The notes: generated by a model from the sequence alone, not told the origin. A stretch of DNA of 52,983 nucleotides from Acanthamoeba lenticulata (GCA_002179805.1 NAVB01000043.1:1-52983), one strand, 5' to 3'; numbered from the stretch's first letter, positions 12,301 through 22,249 are shown. Numbers and translations are program-made.

Positions 12301-13017
12301 ACCGGCCCCGTTCTCCTCAACGTCGTCTGCCTTTGCTTCCTCATCCTTGGCCTTCTTCTTGGTTTCCTTTTGCTTCTTGCTCTTTGAAGCCTTGGAGGGC
12401 TTTGCCTGCTCCTTTTCCTTTTCCTTCTCTTCATCATCATCATCCCCGATGTCCTCGTCGACGATGCCACGCTTACGGCGCTTCTCCAGCTGCTTACGGA
12501 TCTTGTAGTCGATCGACGTTTGCTCCTGTTGTTGTACAACGTGGCGCCTTGTGAGAATGCCATTCGCCTCACAGCGCACAGCGGCGCGCAAGCGAGAACA
12601 AAGGGCCCATTCAACGACACGCACAGGCGCTTTTCGAAAATAAAAATAAAAATAAGATAAAACACAACACAAGGCGTACGTCGTAGTTCTTCTCGAGCGT
12701 GTTTTGCAGGGCCCAGGAGAAGTCCCACGGTCGCTCGCCCTCTCGGGTATCGCCGGAGAAGTCAAAGTCGATCTTTTTTGCCTGCTTGGGTTTCTTCGCC
12801 TGCCCCGAATCGCAGCAAAAATGAAACGAATTTAATTTGGATTTTAAAAATCGCTGCCGCGGTGGAAGTGTGGCACCTTTGATGGAGCGGCAGACGAAGC
12901 TCCGTCCTCTTCTTCTTCCTGGTCGCTGCCAGGTCCAATCATGAAGTCGTCATCGTCATCTTCCTCCTCGAGGATTTCAACGTTGTCTTCATCGTGGATG
13001 GTCGGCAACAAGCTCAT
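9383..13017 (-). CDS. DDX27: DEAD-box ATP-dependent RNA helicase, DDX27/Drs1 type
   Basis: Drs1/DDX27 is a nucleolar helicase needed for 27S pre-rRNA processing and large-subunit assembly. All core motifs are visible in order: Q motif ([17 protein letters not shown]), Walker A (ATTGSGKT), PTRELA, ATPGR, DEAD (VLDEADRLL), SAT ([11 protein letters not shown]), [11 protein letters not shown] and [10 protein letters not shown]. After the core, the block [18 protein letters not shown] and RPARTWFQT is characteristic of DDX27, as is the Lys/Arg-rich tail ending KKRFQRRK. The N-terminus ([11 protein letters not shown]...) is acidic and begins at ATG 13017. The frame is cut by roughly ten short introns. 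The C-terminal tail carries two poly-Gly tracts encoded by GGN repeats (around 9460-9495 and 9550-9585). It is divergent from the mtIF-2 gene, with about 215 bases between starts. Confidence 0.93.
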
Positions 13018-13232
13018 GACGATAAAACTTCCACGTAATCACAAACGCACAATGCAACGCAAAGTGTGTTCCTTGCTCCGCTCAAAACCTCCACAAGAAG
13101 AAAGCCGGAACAAAAAAAACAACAAAAAATGCGAGACGCAGTGTTTGCTAAAACTGTTTCAAAACCAAGTCGGAGTTCTTGGAAAGCAAGCGCCCAAGCG
13201 CGGCACAGAGTGTGTTGGGAGGACAACACAAC

Positions 13233-15855
13233 ATGGCAGCGATGCGTACAATGCCCATGCTGGGCAGTGGTCGCCCCAGCATCGCTTCGATTTCATCTAC
13301 ACACTTCCTGCGCCGTGGCGTTGTAAATTCCACTGCATTTGGTGGCGCATCGGCAGTGCGACCCATCCGATCAGCAGCGATGGGAGGCTACATCAACTCT
13401 CCGCGCGGCAGTGCGCTGTGCGTGGTTGCCGCCCTTCCATCCTCAAACACCACTACCTGTTCCATTTTGCCTTCAATGGAGGTATCAAATCTGCACCAAA
13501 TTGCATTTTCTTCGCGTGCACTGTGCCTCATCTTCGTTCTGGCGCTCAGGTCCTGGCAGGGAGACGCGCGTACGGCCAAGCCTCAGACGCGGAACGGACG
13601 AAGATGGTGCGCAAGCGGCTGGCCTCCCTGCGCAAACAAAAGCTCGACGAGCTGGCCGAGCGAAAGGTCAAGCCCAAGGAGATCACCATTCCCGCGTACG
13701 CCACGCCAAAGAGCCTTTCGGCCGTCATGGGCCTCAGTATGATCGACATCCTCAAGGTGGCCATTCGGTGTGGCGTACGTGCCGCTTCCTCCCCACGCAT
13801 CTTTATTTTAAAAATATATTTTTATATTTTTATATTTTTATTAAAAAACAAAAACATAATTTTAATCGTTTTGTTCTGCACACTGCGGTTCCTCATCACC
13901 ATCACCCACAGCACAAGCCCAGGACGATTGAAGACGTTCTGCCGCCAGACCTGGTGGACATTGTCTGCGAGGAGCTCTACTTTGTGCCACGGCGTGGAGG
14001 CCTCCACGAGGGGCTCGACTCGCGGTTCAAGCGGACCGTCAATCCAGAGAGCCTTGCCCCGCGGCCGCCCATTGTGGCCGTTATGGGCCACGTGAACCAC
14101 GGCAAGACCTCCCTCCTCGACGCCCTCCGTAAGACCTCAGTCGTCGATGTCGAGGAGGGCCGCATCACCCAGCGGCTCTCGGCCTCCATGGGTTCGTCGC
14201 ACCACCTCTTTACCTTCTCCTTCATCAACAACCTCATCATCAACCTCATCATCGTCATTAGTAGTAGTAGTAGTATGTTCTTCTTGTTGACTGGCCTTCG
14301 CGCTCTGACCTGCAGTGCAACTCCCATCGGGCCACAAGATCACCTTCATGGACACGCCCGGCCACAACGCGTTCGCAGCCATGCGCCAGCGCGGCGCGGC
14401 CATGACCGACATGGTGGTGCTCGTGGTGGCGGCCGACGAGGGCGTCATGCAGCAGACGGAAGAGGCCATCGAAGTGACCCGCGAAGCCAAGGTGCCCGTC
14501 CTCGTCGCCATCAACAAGATCGAGAAGGACGGCGCCAACCCCAGCAAGGCACGCCCCTTTGCCCCTCCTTTGCTGCTGATGTCATCCACACACGCACGCC
14601 ATGCTGACGTCATCCATTTCAGGTCAAGCGCCAGCTGCTTCAGCACGGGATCATCCTCGAGGAGTTTGGCGGCGACGTGCAATGCGTGGAGCTGTCGGCG
14701 GCGACGGGCACCGGCCTGGACTCGCTGACGGACGCCATTCTGCTGCAGGCCGAGATGCTCGACCTGCGGGCTGACCACGAGGGTCCGGCCGAGTCGGTGG
14801 TCATCGAGTCGCGCATCGACAAGGGCCGCGGCGTGGTGGGCACCGTCCTCGTCAAGCAGGGCCAGCTGCGCCTCAACAACTACTTTGTCGCCGGCGACGC
14901 CTGGGGCCGCGTGCGTGGGCTCGTCGACTGGCTGGGCCGGACCACCACGCGGGCCGACCCGTCGATGCCGGTCGAGGTCGTCGGCTTCAAGACGCGCTCG
15001 CTGCCCGATCCGGGCGATGACTTCATCGTCGTCACCGGCGAAGACCAGGCCAAGCAGATCCTCGAGTTCCGCAAGGAGCGCCAGCACGCCCGCCAGGAGC
15101 TCACCGCCGTCCTGCCCGGCAACATCGCGGCCGGAGTCGCTGCCGGTGCCCCTGCCGCTGCCGGCCAGAATGGCGCGCCGCAGGAGGCAGAGAAGGCGCT
15201 GAGCGTGGTGCTCAAGGCCGACATCGGCGGCACGCTTGAGGCCGTCGAGACGGCGATCAAGCAGTTCCCGCAGGACGAGGTCAAGCTGCGCGTGATCCGC
15301 TCGGCCGTGGGCGAGATCTCGTCGACCGACGTCGGGCTGGCCAAGGACACGGGCGCCATCGTGCTCGGGTTCAACGTGCCGCCGCCCAACAACGTGCTCG
15401 AGCTCGCCCGGGCGGAAAAGGTCGAAGTGGACAACTTTAGCATCATCTACAACCTGGCCGACAACGTGCGGCAGCGGCTCGAGGCCTTGCTCACCCCGCG
15501 CGAGGTCGAGGAGGAGGTCGGCCGCGGCGACGTCCTCTCCGTCTTCTCGGTGACGATGCCCAACAAGGGCCAGCGCAACGTCGCCGGTCTTCGCATCGTG
15601 CGCGGCGCCCTCGACTCGCGCCTCCGCGTGCGCCTCCTGCGCCGCAACCGCGACGTCGACGCCGACGAGGAGTTTGCGACGCTCTACGACGGGCCGGTGG
15701 AGTCGCTCAAGAAGTTCCAGGAAGACATCACCACCGCCAAGAAGGGCGACGAGTGCGGACTTGCCCTGGCCAACTTCAACGACCTGCGACCAGGCGACAC
15801 CATCTCCTGCTACCGCATGAAGAAGGTCCCACGCAAATTTGGTGACCCCAAGTAG
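13233..15855 (+). CDS. MTIF2: Mitochondrial translation initiation factor IF-2
   Basis: IF-2 is the GTPase that brings initiator tRNA to the small ribosomal subunit; here it should act in mitochondria. The N-terminus [16 protein letters not shown] with several Arg and few acidic residues looks like an import signal. An IF2_N-like helix region ([19 protein letters not shown]) precedes the G domain: [12 protein letters not shown] (P loop), DTPGHNAF (switch II) and NKIEKDG. Domains II, III and C2 follow ([52 protein letters not shown]). Introns lie near 13426-13554, 13774-13911, 14190-14315 and 14548-14622. The last exon, from about 14623 to TAG 15855, is long and uninterrupted. Switch I reads [12 protein letters not shown] where the family normally has GGITQHIGA, which is unusual. 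Overall identity is not in doubt. Confidence 0.94.
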
Positions 15856-16559
15856 AGATTGAGAAGTTGTCACCACCTTCAAGCTGAACGTAAAACAAAA
15901 CAAAAAAAATAAAATAAAAAAATAAAATAAAATAAAAATTCAAACGTTTCTTACTGTAACAATCGACAACATCGATGAAACCCACCGCCCCCTAGTGGAA
16001 CGTACCAACAGTCGGACCAGGTGAACTGTGCTCGTGCTTGAGGCGCCAAGCCTCCCTTACTCTGCCCTCGTCGCACCCTCGCTGAATCCTTTTGCGATCG
16101 ATGTCGCAGGCGTTGATGGTATACCCGCAAGAAGTGCACCAAATCCAAGGCCAAAGAAGTAAAAAGAGTTGCCGGGCTAGGCAGTCGGTGCTTCCGCGAA
16201 CCTCGACCATGATGTTATATTATTGAATAACAGCAAACATAAGATCTCAGCAGTCAGGCGCATCTGAAAGGAGGCCATTAGACCAACGAATTGTTGTCTT
16301 GGACATGGCGAGTGGCCAAGACAAAGACAGGCATAGGAGGCAATCTCCTGGCTCAGCTCGACCGGCTTCTGCGAACCTGGTCCGCGGCCTTGTGGCGGGC
16401 GCTCTACGTTGGCGGAGTTTGTTAATTTACCACCCTGGTGCTCCAATTGGAGCAGAGGGCGACTCTCCAGATTACATGTTAGCTATCCAAATTTGTTATA
16501 AGGATTTCGTGCTAAGTAACATGGCCAACCATAGTCCCTTATGCACTGAAACCGCTCCA
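15856..16559. other. Intergenic region upstream of the first secreted paralog
   Basis: About 700 bases without a gene I can support. An AT-rich, A-rich stretch at 15893-15950 follows the mtIF-2 stop and probably belongs to its 3' UTR. The remainder is of mixed composition; short frames on the minus strand have no recognisable domain or start context. Confidence 0.4.
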
Positions 16560-16589
16560 CCAATCGAGCTCGTCAGGCTCAGGTATAAG
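16560..16589 (+). promoter_or_regulatory. CCAAT box (16560-16565) and TATA box (16584-16589) of secreted paralog A
   Basis: The sequence GGTATAAGAATG with TATAAG at 16584 lies 62 bases before the ATG, and CCAATC lies 24 bases before the TATA box. The same two elements occur before paralog B at 18641 and 18665, in the same order and spacing, preceded by a shared GCACTGAAAC. Conservation between the two copies argues that these are true core promoter elements. Confidence 0.7.
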
Positions 16590-16645
16590 AATGCCCCATC
16601 TGACGCAACAGCACAAGCAAACACATTGTTCACCGCATCACGGCC

Positions 16646-17743
16646 ATGCAAAACAGTCGTTTGTTCCTTCTTGCTCTCGTCGTCCTTGTGGCGTTCATCG
16701 CACTTCCGCCCCACGTCCACGCTGGGCGCACCTACCGCGTCTCGTCGCTCTCCACCGCCAACTGCGATGTGCGTGACCAGCTCGACAACCTCATCGGCGA
16801 CGACAGGAGCGGCATCGCCGTCACGCCCACCCGCGTGTTCCACGTTGGCGACGACTACACCATCATCCTCAACACCACGCTGGGCGGCGACGATACCCTC
16901 ATCGGCCGTATCGATGGCATCATCTCTGACTTGGCCGACGGTGCCCTCTACACGCTGGCATCGAACGCCTCGACTCCCATCGACTACGACAGCGACGCGT
17001 GGGACAGGCGCATTACGCACCTGATCCCGCTCAGCTCGACCAACAACGCCTCCACCGACTCGGAGCGCAACGTCATCGCCCTCAGCACTCCCCTCAATGC
17101 GTCCTACATTAGCTATAAGCCTCACGTCTTTGCTGGCGTGCGCGGGTTCGCCTTTGCATCCGCTGTCATGGCACCTTCGGAAACGGCGGGTCTGTTCTAC
17201 GTGTCGTACAACACGGGCGAGGTCACGCGCATCTACCCCGAGGGCACCGACCCTGCCCCCGAGGGCTGGATGTGGTCAGTGGCCGAAAGCTCGATGAGGG
17301 ACTCCGAGAACTGGGCCTCGTGGGGCGTGCTCGAGGAGGACCAGGGCACCTTCACCCTGATTGCACCGGGTAGTGATGTAAACGGCAACGGCGGCGTGTA
17401 CCGGTGGGCCATCAACGGCACTCTACTGGGCGCGGTCCTTCAAGCCAACCTGAGCGACTGCGCAGCCATCACAGTGAGCTACTTTGCCTCCGAGCCCAGG
17501 TGGTACGCTCACGCCGAGTACTCGGTGTCGACCTGGGCCACAGCCAAGAACGAGTGGCTCGTCAGCTGCCCAGCCACGGTGGTCAACAACTGCGGTAATG
17601 GGCAGGTTGAAGCGGGCGAACAGTGTGACGACGGCAACGTCAACAACGGCGATGGCTGCAGCGACGCGTGCGAATGGGAGACTGGCTCTGTCGCTTCAAC
17701 CCTGTCGATGAGCCACTCAACCTTGTGTAGCTTCTGGGCTTAA
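16646..17743 (+). CDS. Secreted protein with C-terminal Cys-rich DGNxxNGDGC repeat, paralog A
   Basis: An uninterrupted 365-residue frame starts with a clear signal peptide (LFLLALVVLVAFIALPPHVHA, cleavage near residue 26). The main body (about residues 27-305) is of a family I do not recognise. It has several N-glycosylation sequons (NTT, NAS, NGT, NLS) and few cysteines. The end carries CGNGQVEAGEQCDDGN then NNGDGCSDACEWE, the Cys-rich repeat known from myxobacterial and protist surface proteins (DUF4215/myxo-disulfide type). The tail ends in a hydrophobic SHSTLCSFWA. The next gene is a close copy in the same direction, so this is a tandem duplication. Lack of introns contrasts with most neighbours. 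An extracellular or wall location is inferred from the signal peptide only. Confidence 0.8.
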   Translation: MQNSRLFLLALVVLVAFIALPPHVHAGRTYRVSSLSTANCDVRDQLDNLIGDDRSGIAVTPTRVFHVGDDYTIILNTTLGGDDTLIGRIDGIISDLADGALYTLASNASTPIDYDSDAWDRRITHLIPLSSTNNASTDSERNVIALSTPLNASYISYKPHVFAGVRGFAFASAVMAPSETAGLFYVSYNTGEVTRIYPEGTDPAPEGWMWSVAESSMRDSENWASWGVLEEDQGTFTLIAPGSDVNGNGGVYRWAINGTLLGAVLQANLSDCAAITVSYFASEPRWYAHAEYSVSTWATAKNEWLVSCPATVVNNCGNGQVEAGEQCDDGNVNNGDGCSDACEWETGSVASTLSMSHSTLCSFWA

Positions 17744-18640
17744 GTTTTAAACATCCCATTTCTCTTGCTGGTTCCACTTTCCCTTTCTTGCTGGTGAACA
17801 ATGCACAACTTGGATGTATTGAACAATTATAACTACAAAGCACAGCCCCTAAGTTTGAGGTGGCCTCTCTCATCCCTCAATCTCCTACAAATCCCTTGCC
17901 TCACGTCTCGTTTCACATGAAAAAAGAACTAGATAAAAAGAAAACTCATGTTTCATCTTGACGATCACCCATGCCTGAACAAGGACAGCAAATAGACCTG
18001 CGCCACTTCGAGCAGATAGCAAGGCCAGCCTGGCACCTGACTTGCGCTGAATGTGCTGGCCCAGGCCGGACACGATGCACTAGGCCCACCAGACTTGGCT
18101 ACATGGCCAAAATCTGAGCACACCCCGCAAGTGCCACGCCAGTCCAAGCAGCAAGCCAGGCAACGGCAGGCCACCCACATGTGAAACAAGACAGCAGTGT
18201 TCGGGTAAAGAAGAAACAACTTGGCAACGCTTCCTGTTCTCCTTTCATGCGAGAAAGAGAAGTGCCTGGACTGCAAGAAGCGCACCTCGTCACACCTCGA
18301 CCAACTGTAGGGTTGGCTCCCAGCACGCAATCAGTCTTACACCAGGTGCGTTTGGCCGTGGCACCAGGTTTGTCACCATGTGCTTGACCTATCCTGCCTC
18401 TCTTTGCGGTTACAAGTGGCCTAAAAAGCAACGCCCAATGCGCCGGCATTTGGTCCGGCGGAGTTGTGCTAGCAAATTCGCGGCCAATCACCACGCACAC
18501 TCAATATTTCCGAATGTAGATCCTAATAAAGCGCAGATCTGCACATGAACAGGGAAAGAGGAGCAAGGACATAGGCATTGACACTACAACAAGTTCTCCG
18601 CCACGGACTCCTCCTGCACTGAAACTGATTTCCCCAGCGA
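17744..18640. other. Spacer between the two secreted paralogs
   Basis: About 900 bases separate the tandem copies. No frame here has a domain, signal peptide or splice pattern I can support. Its first 100 bases are probably the 3' UTR of paralog A. The CCAAT and TATA elements of paralog B follow at its right end. Confidence 0.4.
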
Positions 18641-18670
18641 CCAATCACCCTCCTCAGAAGTGGGTATAAG
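18641..18670 (+). promoter_or_regulatory. CCAAT box (18641-18646) and TATA box (18665-18670) of secreted paralog B
   Basis: CCAATC and TATAAG are 24 bases apart, exactly as upstream of paralog A. The TATA context GGTATAAGAATGTCCC is nearly the same in both copies. The ATG follows 88 bases after the TATA box, against 62 in paralog A, because of an insertion in the 5' UTR. Confidence 0.7.
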
Positions 18671-18752
18671 AATGTCCCTTCTTCTTCTGGCTAGACTCAC
18701 CAACCACACAAACAAACACACATTGTTTACCACCTCAAGCACCATACCGGCC

Positions 18753-19841
18753 ATGCAAAACAATCGTTTGTTGCTCACCCTTCTCGCCCTCGCGGCCCTT
18801 CTGGCCTTCACCACGATCCCGTCTCAGGCGGCGCGCACCTACAGCGTCTCGTCGCTCTCCACCACCAACTGCGACGTGCGCGACAATCTCGACAACCTCA
18901 TCGGTGACGACAGGAGCGGCATCGCCGTCACGCCCACCCGCGTGTTCCACGTTGGCGACGACTACACCATCATCCTCAACACCACGCTGGGCGGCGACGA
19001 CACCCTCATCGGCCGTATCGATGGCATCATCTCTGACTTGGCCGACGGCGCCCTCTACACCCTGGGCTTCAACGCCTCGACTCCCATCGACTACGACAGC
19101 GACACGTGGGACTTGGGCATCACGCACCTGATTCCTCTCAGCTCGACCAACAACGCTTCCATCGACTCGGAGCGCAGCGTCATCGCCCTTAGCATGCCGC
19201 TCAACTCGTCCTACTTTAGCGAGCAGCCCAAACTCTTTGCTGGTGTTCGCGGGTTCGCCTTTGCCTCGTCGGCCAGCGGACCTTCGGAGACGGCGGGTCT
19301 GTTCTACGTGTCGTACAACACGGGCGAGGTCACGCGCATCTACCCCGAGGGCACCGACCCTGCCCCCGAGGGCTGGGTGTGGGCTGTGACCAACGGCTCG
19401 ATGGAGGAGACCGAGAACTGGGCCTCGTGGGGCGTGCTCGAGGAGGACCAGGGCACCTTCACCCTCGTCGCCGCCGGCTATGACGTGGATGACAACGGCG
19501 GCATCTTCAGGTGGTCCATCAACGGCACTCTCGTGAGCACGGTCCTCCAGACCGACCTGAGCGACTGCGCGGCCATCACCGTGAGCTACTTTGCTTCTCA
19601 GCCCATGTGGTACGCTCATGGTGAGGGCTCCGTGTCGACGTGGGATACGGCCACGAACGAGTGGCTCGTGGCTTGCCCGGCCACGGTGGTCAACAACTGC
19701 GGCAACGGCCAGGTCAACGCGGGCGAGCAGTGCGACGACGGCAATGTCAACAACGGCGATGGCTGCAGCGACTCGTGCGACTGGGAGGCCGGCTCGGCGG
19801 CTTCGACCCTGTCGTGCTCTCTGTGCACCTTGTGGGCTTAA
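18753..19841 (+). CDS. Secreted protein with C-terminal Cys-rich DGNxxNGDGC repeat, paralog B
   Basis: This 362-residue intronless frame is a close copy of the gene at 16646-17743. Long blocks are identical or nearly so, for example NCDVRD, DDRSGIAVTPTRVFHVGDDY, RIDGIISDLADGALYTL and TRIYPEGTDPAPEGW. The signal peptide (RLLLTLLALAALLAFTTIPSQA) differs more than the body, and the start ATG 18753 corresponds to MQN in both proteins. The Cys-rich end CGNGQVNAGEQCDDGN and NNGDGCSDSCDWE is conserved, and the last residues end LCTLWA. Changes cluster in the tail and around residues 145-175, with the frame kept, so both copies appear functional. Role unknown; secretion is inferred from the leader. 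Confidence 0.8.
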   Translation: MQNNRLLLTLLALAALLAFTTIPSQAARTYSVSSLSTTNCDVRDNLDNLIGDDRSGIAVTPTRVFHVGDDYTIILNTTLGGDDTLIGRIDGIISDLADGALYTLGFNASTPIDYDSDTWDLGITHLIPLSSTNNASIDSERSVIALSMPLNSSYFSEQPKLFAGVRGFAFASSASGPSETAGLFYVSYNTGEVTRIYPEGTDPAPEGWVWAVTNGSMEETENWASWGVLEEDQGTFTLVAAGYDVDDNGGIFRWSINGTLVSTVLQTDLSDCAAITVSYFASQPMWYAHGEGSVSTWDTATNEWLVACPATVVNNCGNGQVNAGEQCDDGNVNNGDGCSDSCDWEAGSAASTLSCSLCTLWA

Positions 19842-20110
19842 GCGTCCCATATTGTACTCTTGTTTATTTTGTTTTCGTATTGTGGTTGTGTATGAATGTC
19901 AGCATAAAGTTGCATTTTTAAGATGTATTTGAGTTTTTGCCCTGTTTGGTCAGTAGAGCACCTACAAGGCGGAGGATGGCTTGTGTGCTTCTGGCGGGTG
20001 TTCCTTGTTGGGCAGGGGCTAGCTGTTCCTTCCCCTTCATCCTGCAGACAGGTTGATAGTCTCTGCGTACTCAGCCAGCTTGCACGTCGCGAGGGGGTCG
20101 ATCCATTGAT

Positions 20111-20229
20111 GGATACGGCCATACTGCGCAGAAAGCACCGCTTCCCATCCGAACAGCGAAGTTAAGCTGCGCCAGGCGGTGTTAGTACTGGGGTGGGCGA
20201 CCACCCGGGAATCCACCGTGTCGTATCCT
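20111..20229 (+). rRNA. 5S rRNA: 5S ribosomal RNA
   Basis: The 119 bases starting GGATACGGCCATACTGCGCA and ending GTGTCGTATCCT form a complete eukaryotic 5S rRNA. The two ends pair as helix I (GGATACG with CGTATCC). The conserved loop CCCATCCGAACAG and the box A region GAAGTTAAGCTGCGCC are present, followed by the loop E / helix IV-V stretch AGTACTGGGGTGGG...CCACCCGGGAA. The internal box A and box C elements serve as the RNA polymerase III promoter via TFIIIA. It stands alone between protein genes rather than in a tandem array within this window. Confidence 0.97.
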
Positions 20230-20230
20230 C

Positions 20231-20236
20231 TTTTTT
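20231..20236 (+). terminator. Pol III termination T-run of the 5S gene
   Basis: Six thymines directly follow the 5S 3' end, with a second T-run (ctttt) a few bases later. This is the usual RNA polymerase III stop signal. Confidence 0.85.
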
Positions 20237-20294
20237 CTTTTGTGGCCACCAGCACCAGCAACGCCGCGGACAAGGCTCCTTTGGAGGGCCAGTC

Positions 20295-20350
20295 TTGTCG
20301 TATCCTTTTGGCCCTGCTTGCCCTCCATGCTTTCGTGCCGTATCCTTTTG
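20295..20350 (+). repeat. Two short copies of the 5S rRNA 3' end plus T-run
   Basis: TTGTCGTATCCTTTTG (20295-20310) and GTGCCGTATCCTTTTG (20335-20350) repeat the last bases of the 5S gene (GTGTCGTATCCT at 20218-20229) together with a following T-run. They lie about 76 and 116 bases downstream. They could be remnants of 5S duplication or back-up Pol III terminators. Confidence 0.6.
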
Positions 20351-20479
20351 CTCCCGCCTCTCCCGCCTCTCCCGCCTCTCACCTCTCTCTTCTTTTGTCT
20401 CTTGCTTGCAATCCATTCTTGTCGCTTGACAAACGCACTACACCGATATTTACAAACTTGAACGTTTTATATATTTATA

Positions 20480-22153
20480 TCATGAGTTTCTGTTTCCTTG
20501 TTGATGTTGTTGATGGTGAGAAGCGACCCACCACGAGTGGAATTGGGCCTGCTTCTCCTCGAGGTGCTTGACTTTCGTGTCGAGCACGACGAGAAGGTTG
20601 ATGATGTACTCCATCTGCCGGCTAAAGTCGTTCATGCGCTCGTTCATCTGGTTGTTGAGGGCCACCACCAGCTGCTGCGTGATCGACATCTCGCCCAGGC
20701 CCTCCATTCGGGCCTGCGTTTTGAGGACCTGCTCGATGGTCAGGTCGCTCCGGTTCCACTCGTCCGCGGCCTCGTCGGCAGCCCACAGGCTCCCGGTCAT
20801 GCGCGAGCCCCACACGTCGTGCCGCCGCCGCCGCTGTGGCCGCCGCCGCCGTCGTTGCCGCTCGTCTTCTGACGGCTGGCCAATGTCGTCGTCATCGTCG
20901 TCGTCGTCGCCGCCGCCGCTGATGAACTGCCGCGGGCCTGTTTGATAATCATCATCGCCATCGTCATCGGCGCCGCGGTCGTCGTCGTTCTCGTCTTCAA
21001 TCGAATCCATCGCGGCCTGGTCGGCCCACGTCGTCGACTCCTGCGCCTTGAGCTTTTGCATGTTGGCGTAGACGGCGTCGAACAGGGCCTTGACCGGGTC
21101 CGGTGACGCTGCCAAGTCGGCGGTCGTGGCAGTCGCCTCGTCCTGCGGCCCTCCCGTCGCTCGTCCTTCGACCTCGGCACCGTCATCATTGTGGGTTGAG
21201 GCCGACGACGTCGATGGCGATGTCGATGTCGACGACGACGACGACGATGACGCAGGAAGCGGAGCCGGGAGTGATGACAATGATGGTGGTGGTGGAGGCG
21301 GTGGTGGTGGCAGTGATGTTCTGATCGGTGAAGATGAAGATGTAGACGAAGATGATGAAGACGACGGCAGCATGGGAAAGTGCGCGGAGTCGGCCAGCGG
21401 CGGAGGTTGCGCTGCTGATGGTGCTGGCCTGGTGGTGGACAACGATGACGATGACGGGCGCGATGATGATGGCGCGGACGGCGGGCTCGCTGTTCGTCGT
21501 CGTTGCTGCGTCGTTGTGGCCGGAGCGGGCGAGGCTGGGCTGGCCATTTGTTGCTGTTGCTGTTGCTGCTGCTGCCGGGCAGCTCGCGCTGCGCGCTTGC
21601 GGGCGGCCTTGGTCGCCGCACGCTCCCACACGCCCGTGGAGGCTTCGTCTGGACTCGTGGACGCCGTCGTCGTACTCGACGAGGCCACGACGGGCTCTGC
21701 CGCCATTATGACGTCCTCCTGTTTGTCATCCGTGGACGCAGCCTCAGTGGAGATGGTGTCGAGATCTTGAGTGCTGGCTGCTCGAGTTGGTGAAGATGCC
21801 GCGAATGATTCATTTGTGGACGGCAGCTTGCTACTCTGCTTCTTTCGCTTCTTCTTTTGCCTCTTCTGCTGCTGCTTCCGCCGTAAATCTTCCTTGGCCT
21901 TGCGTTCGCCATCGATGAGTGTCAGCAGCTGCTCTGCAGCAAGCTGGGCCGCTTTTTCCTTCGCCTTGTCCACTTGCCCATTACCAAGATCTCTCGCAGT
22001 CAGGTTCCCGCGGCTCAGCACCTGCTGCCTCGTGCGGACCTGGCCCACCTCATGCAAGGCAGCCTCAGCGGGCGAGAGCGAGCGTTTCTCTCGCTCCAGG
22101 TCTGCCTCTAGCAGCTGGTTAATCAGTGCCGTCATGTTCATGACGGGCTCCAT
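20480..22153 (-). CDS. Low-complexity protein with N-terminal basic helix and C-terminal coiled coil
   Basis: I do not recognise this 557-residue, apparently intronless protein. The first 115 residues are mostly charged helix (INQLLEADLEREKRSLSPAEAALHEV) ending in a basic KKKRKKQ cluster that could be a nuclear signal. Then comes a long disordered middle with a run of nine Gln (near residue 200), Ser runs, a Pro run (near 285) and Asp runs (near 415). The last 100 residues return to an ordered pattern: SDLTIEQVLKTQARMEGLG, then a probable coiled coil (QLVVALNNQMNERMNDFSRQME...LDTKVKHLEEKQ). The stop is at 20480-20482. Codon repeats make the antisense strand open as well, but only this strand has a protein with ordered ends. 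It is convergent with the 5S gene. Confidence 0.6.
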   Translation of the reverse strand: MEPVMNMTALINQLLEADLEREKRSLSPAEAALHEVGQVRTRQQVLSRGNLTARDLGNGQVDKAKEKAAQLAAEQLLTLIDGERKAKEDLRRKQQQKRQKKKRKKQSSKLPSTNESFAASSPTRAASTQDLDTISTEAASTDDKQEDVIMAAEPVVASSSTTTASTSPDEASTGVWERAATKAARKRAARAARQQQQQQQQQMASPASPAPATTTQQRRRTASPPSAPSSSRPSSSSLSTTRPAPSAAQPPPLADSAHFPMLPSSSSSSSTSSSSPIRTSLPPPPPPPPPSLSSLPAPLPASSSSSSSTSTSPSTSSASTHNDDGAEVEGRATGGPQDEATATTADLAASPDPVKALFDAVYANMQKLKAQESTTWADQAAMDSIEDENDDDRGADDDGDDDYQTGPRQFISGGGDDDDDDDDIGQPSEDERQRRRRRPQRRRRHDVWGSRMTGSLWAADEAADEWNRSDLTIEQVLKTQARMEGLGEMSITQQLVVALNNQMNERMNDFSRQMEYIINLLVVLDTKVKHLEEKQAQFHSWWVASHHQQHQQGNRNS

Positions 22154-22249
22154 CTTTGTGTTTGTTTGTGTTTGTTTTTGTTTTTTTTTTGGTTTTGTAT
22201 CTATTTTTATTTATTTTTTGTTTTTGTTTTGTTTTCCCATAACGACAAC

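Noticed and set aside
15951..16446. Short minus-strand frames, one with a CTSCGYTINAC stretch
   Set aside because: No domain, no convincing start or splice set, and the Cys spacing alone does not support a zinc finger. Treated as intergenic.
17965..18500. Minus-strand frames of 120-130 codons between the secreted paralogs
   Set aside because: Composition and lack of any motif suggest chance frames in a GC-rich spacer.
21090..21770. Asp/Gly/Val-rich plus-strand frame opposite the low-complexity protein
   Set aside because: It mirrors Ser, Pro and Gln codon runs of the minus-strand protein and lacks ordered ends.
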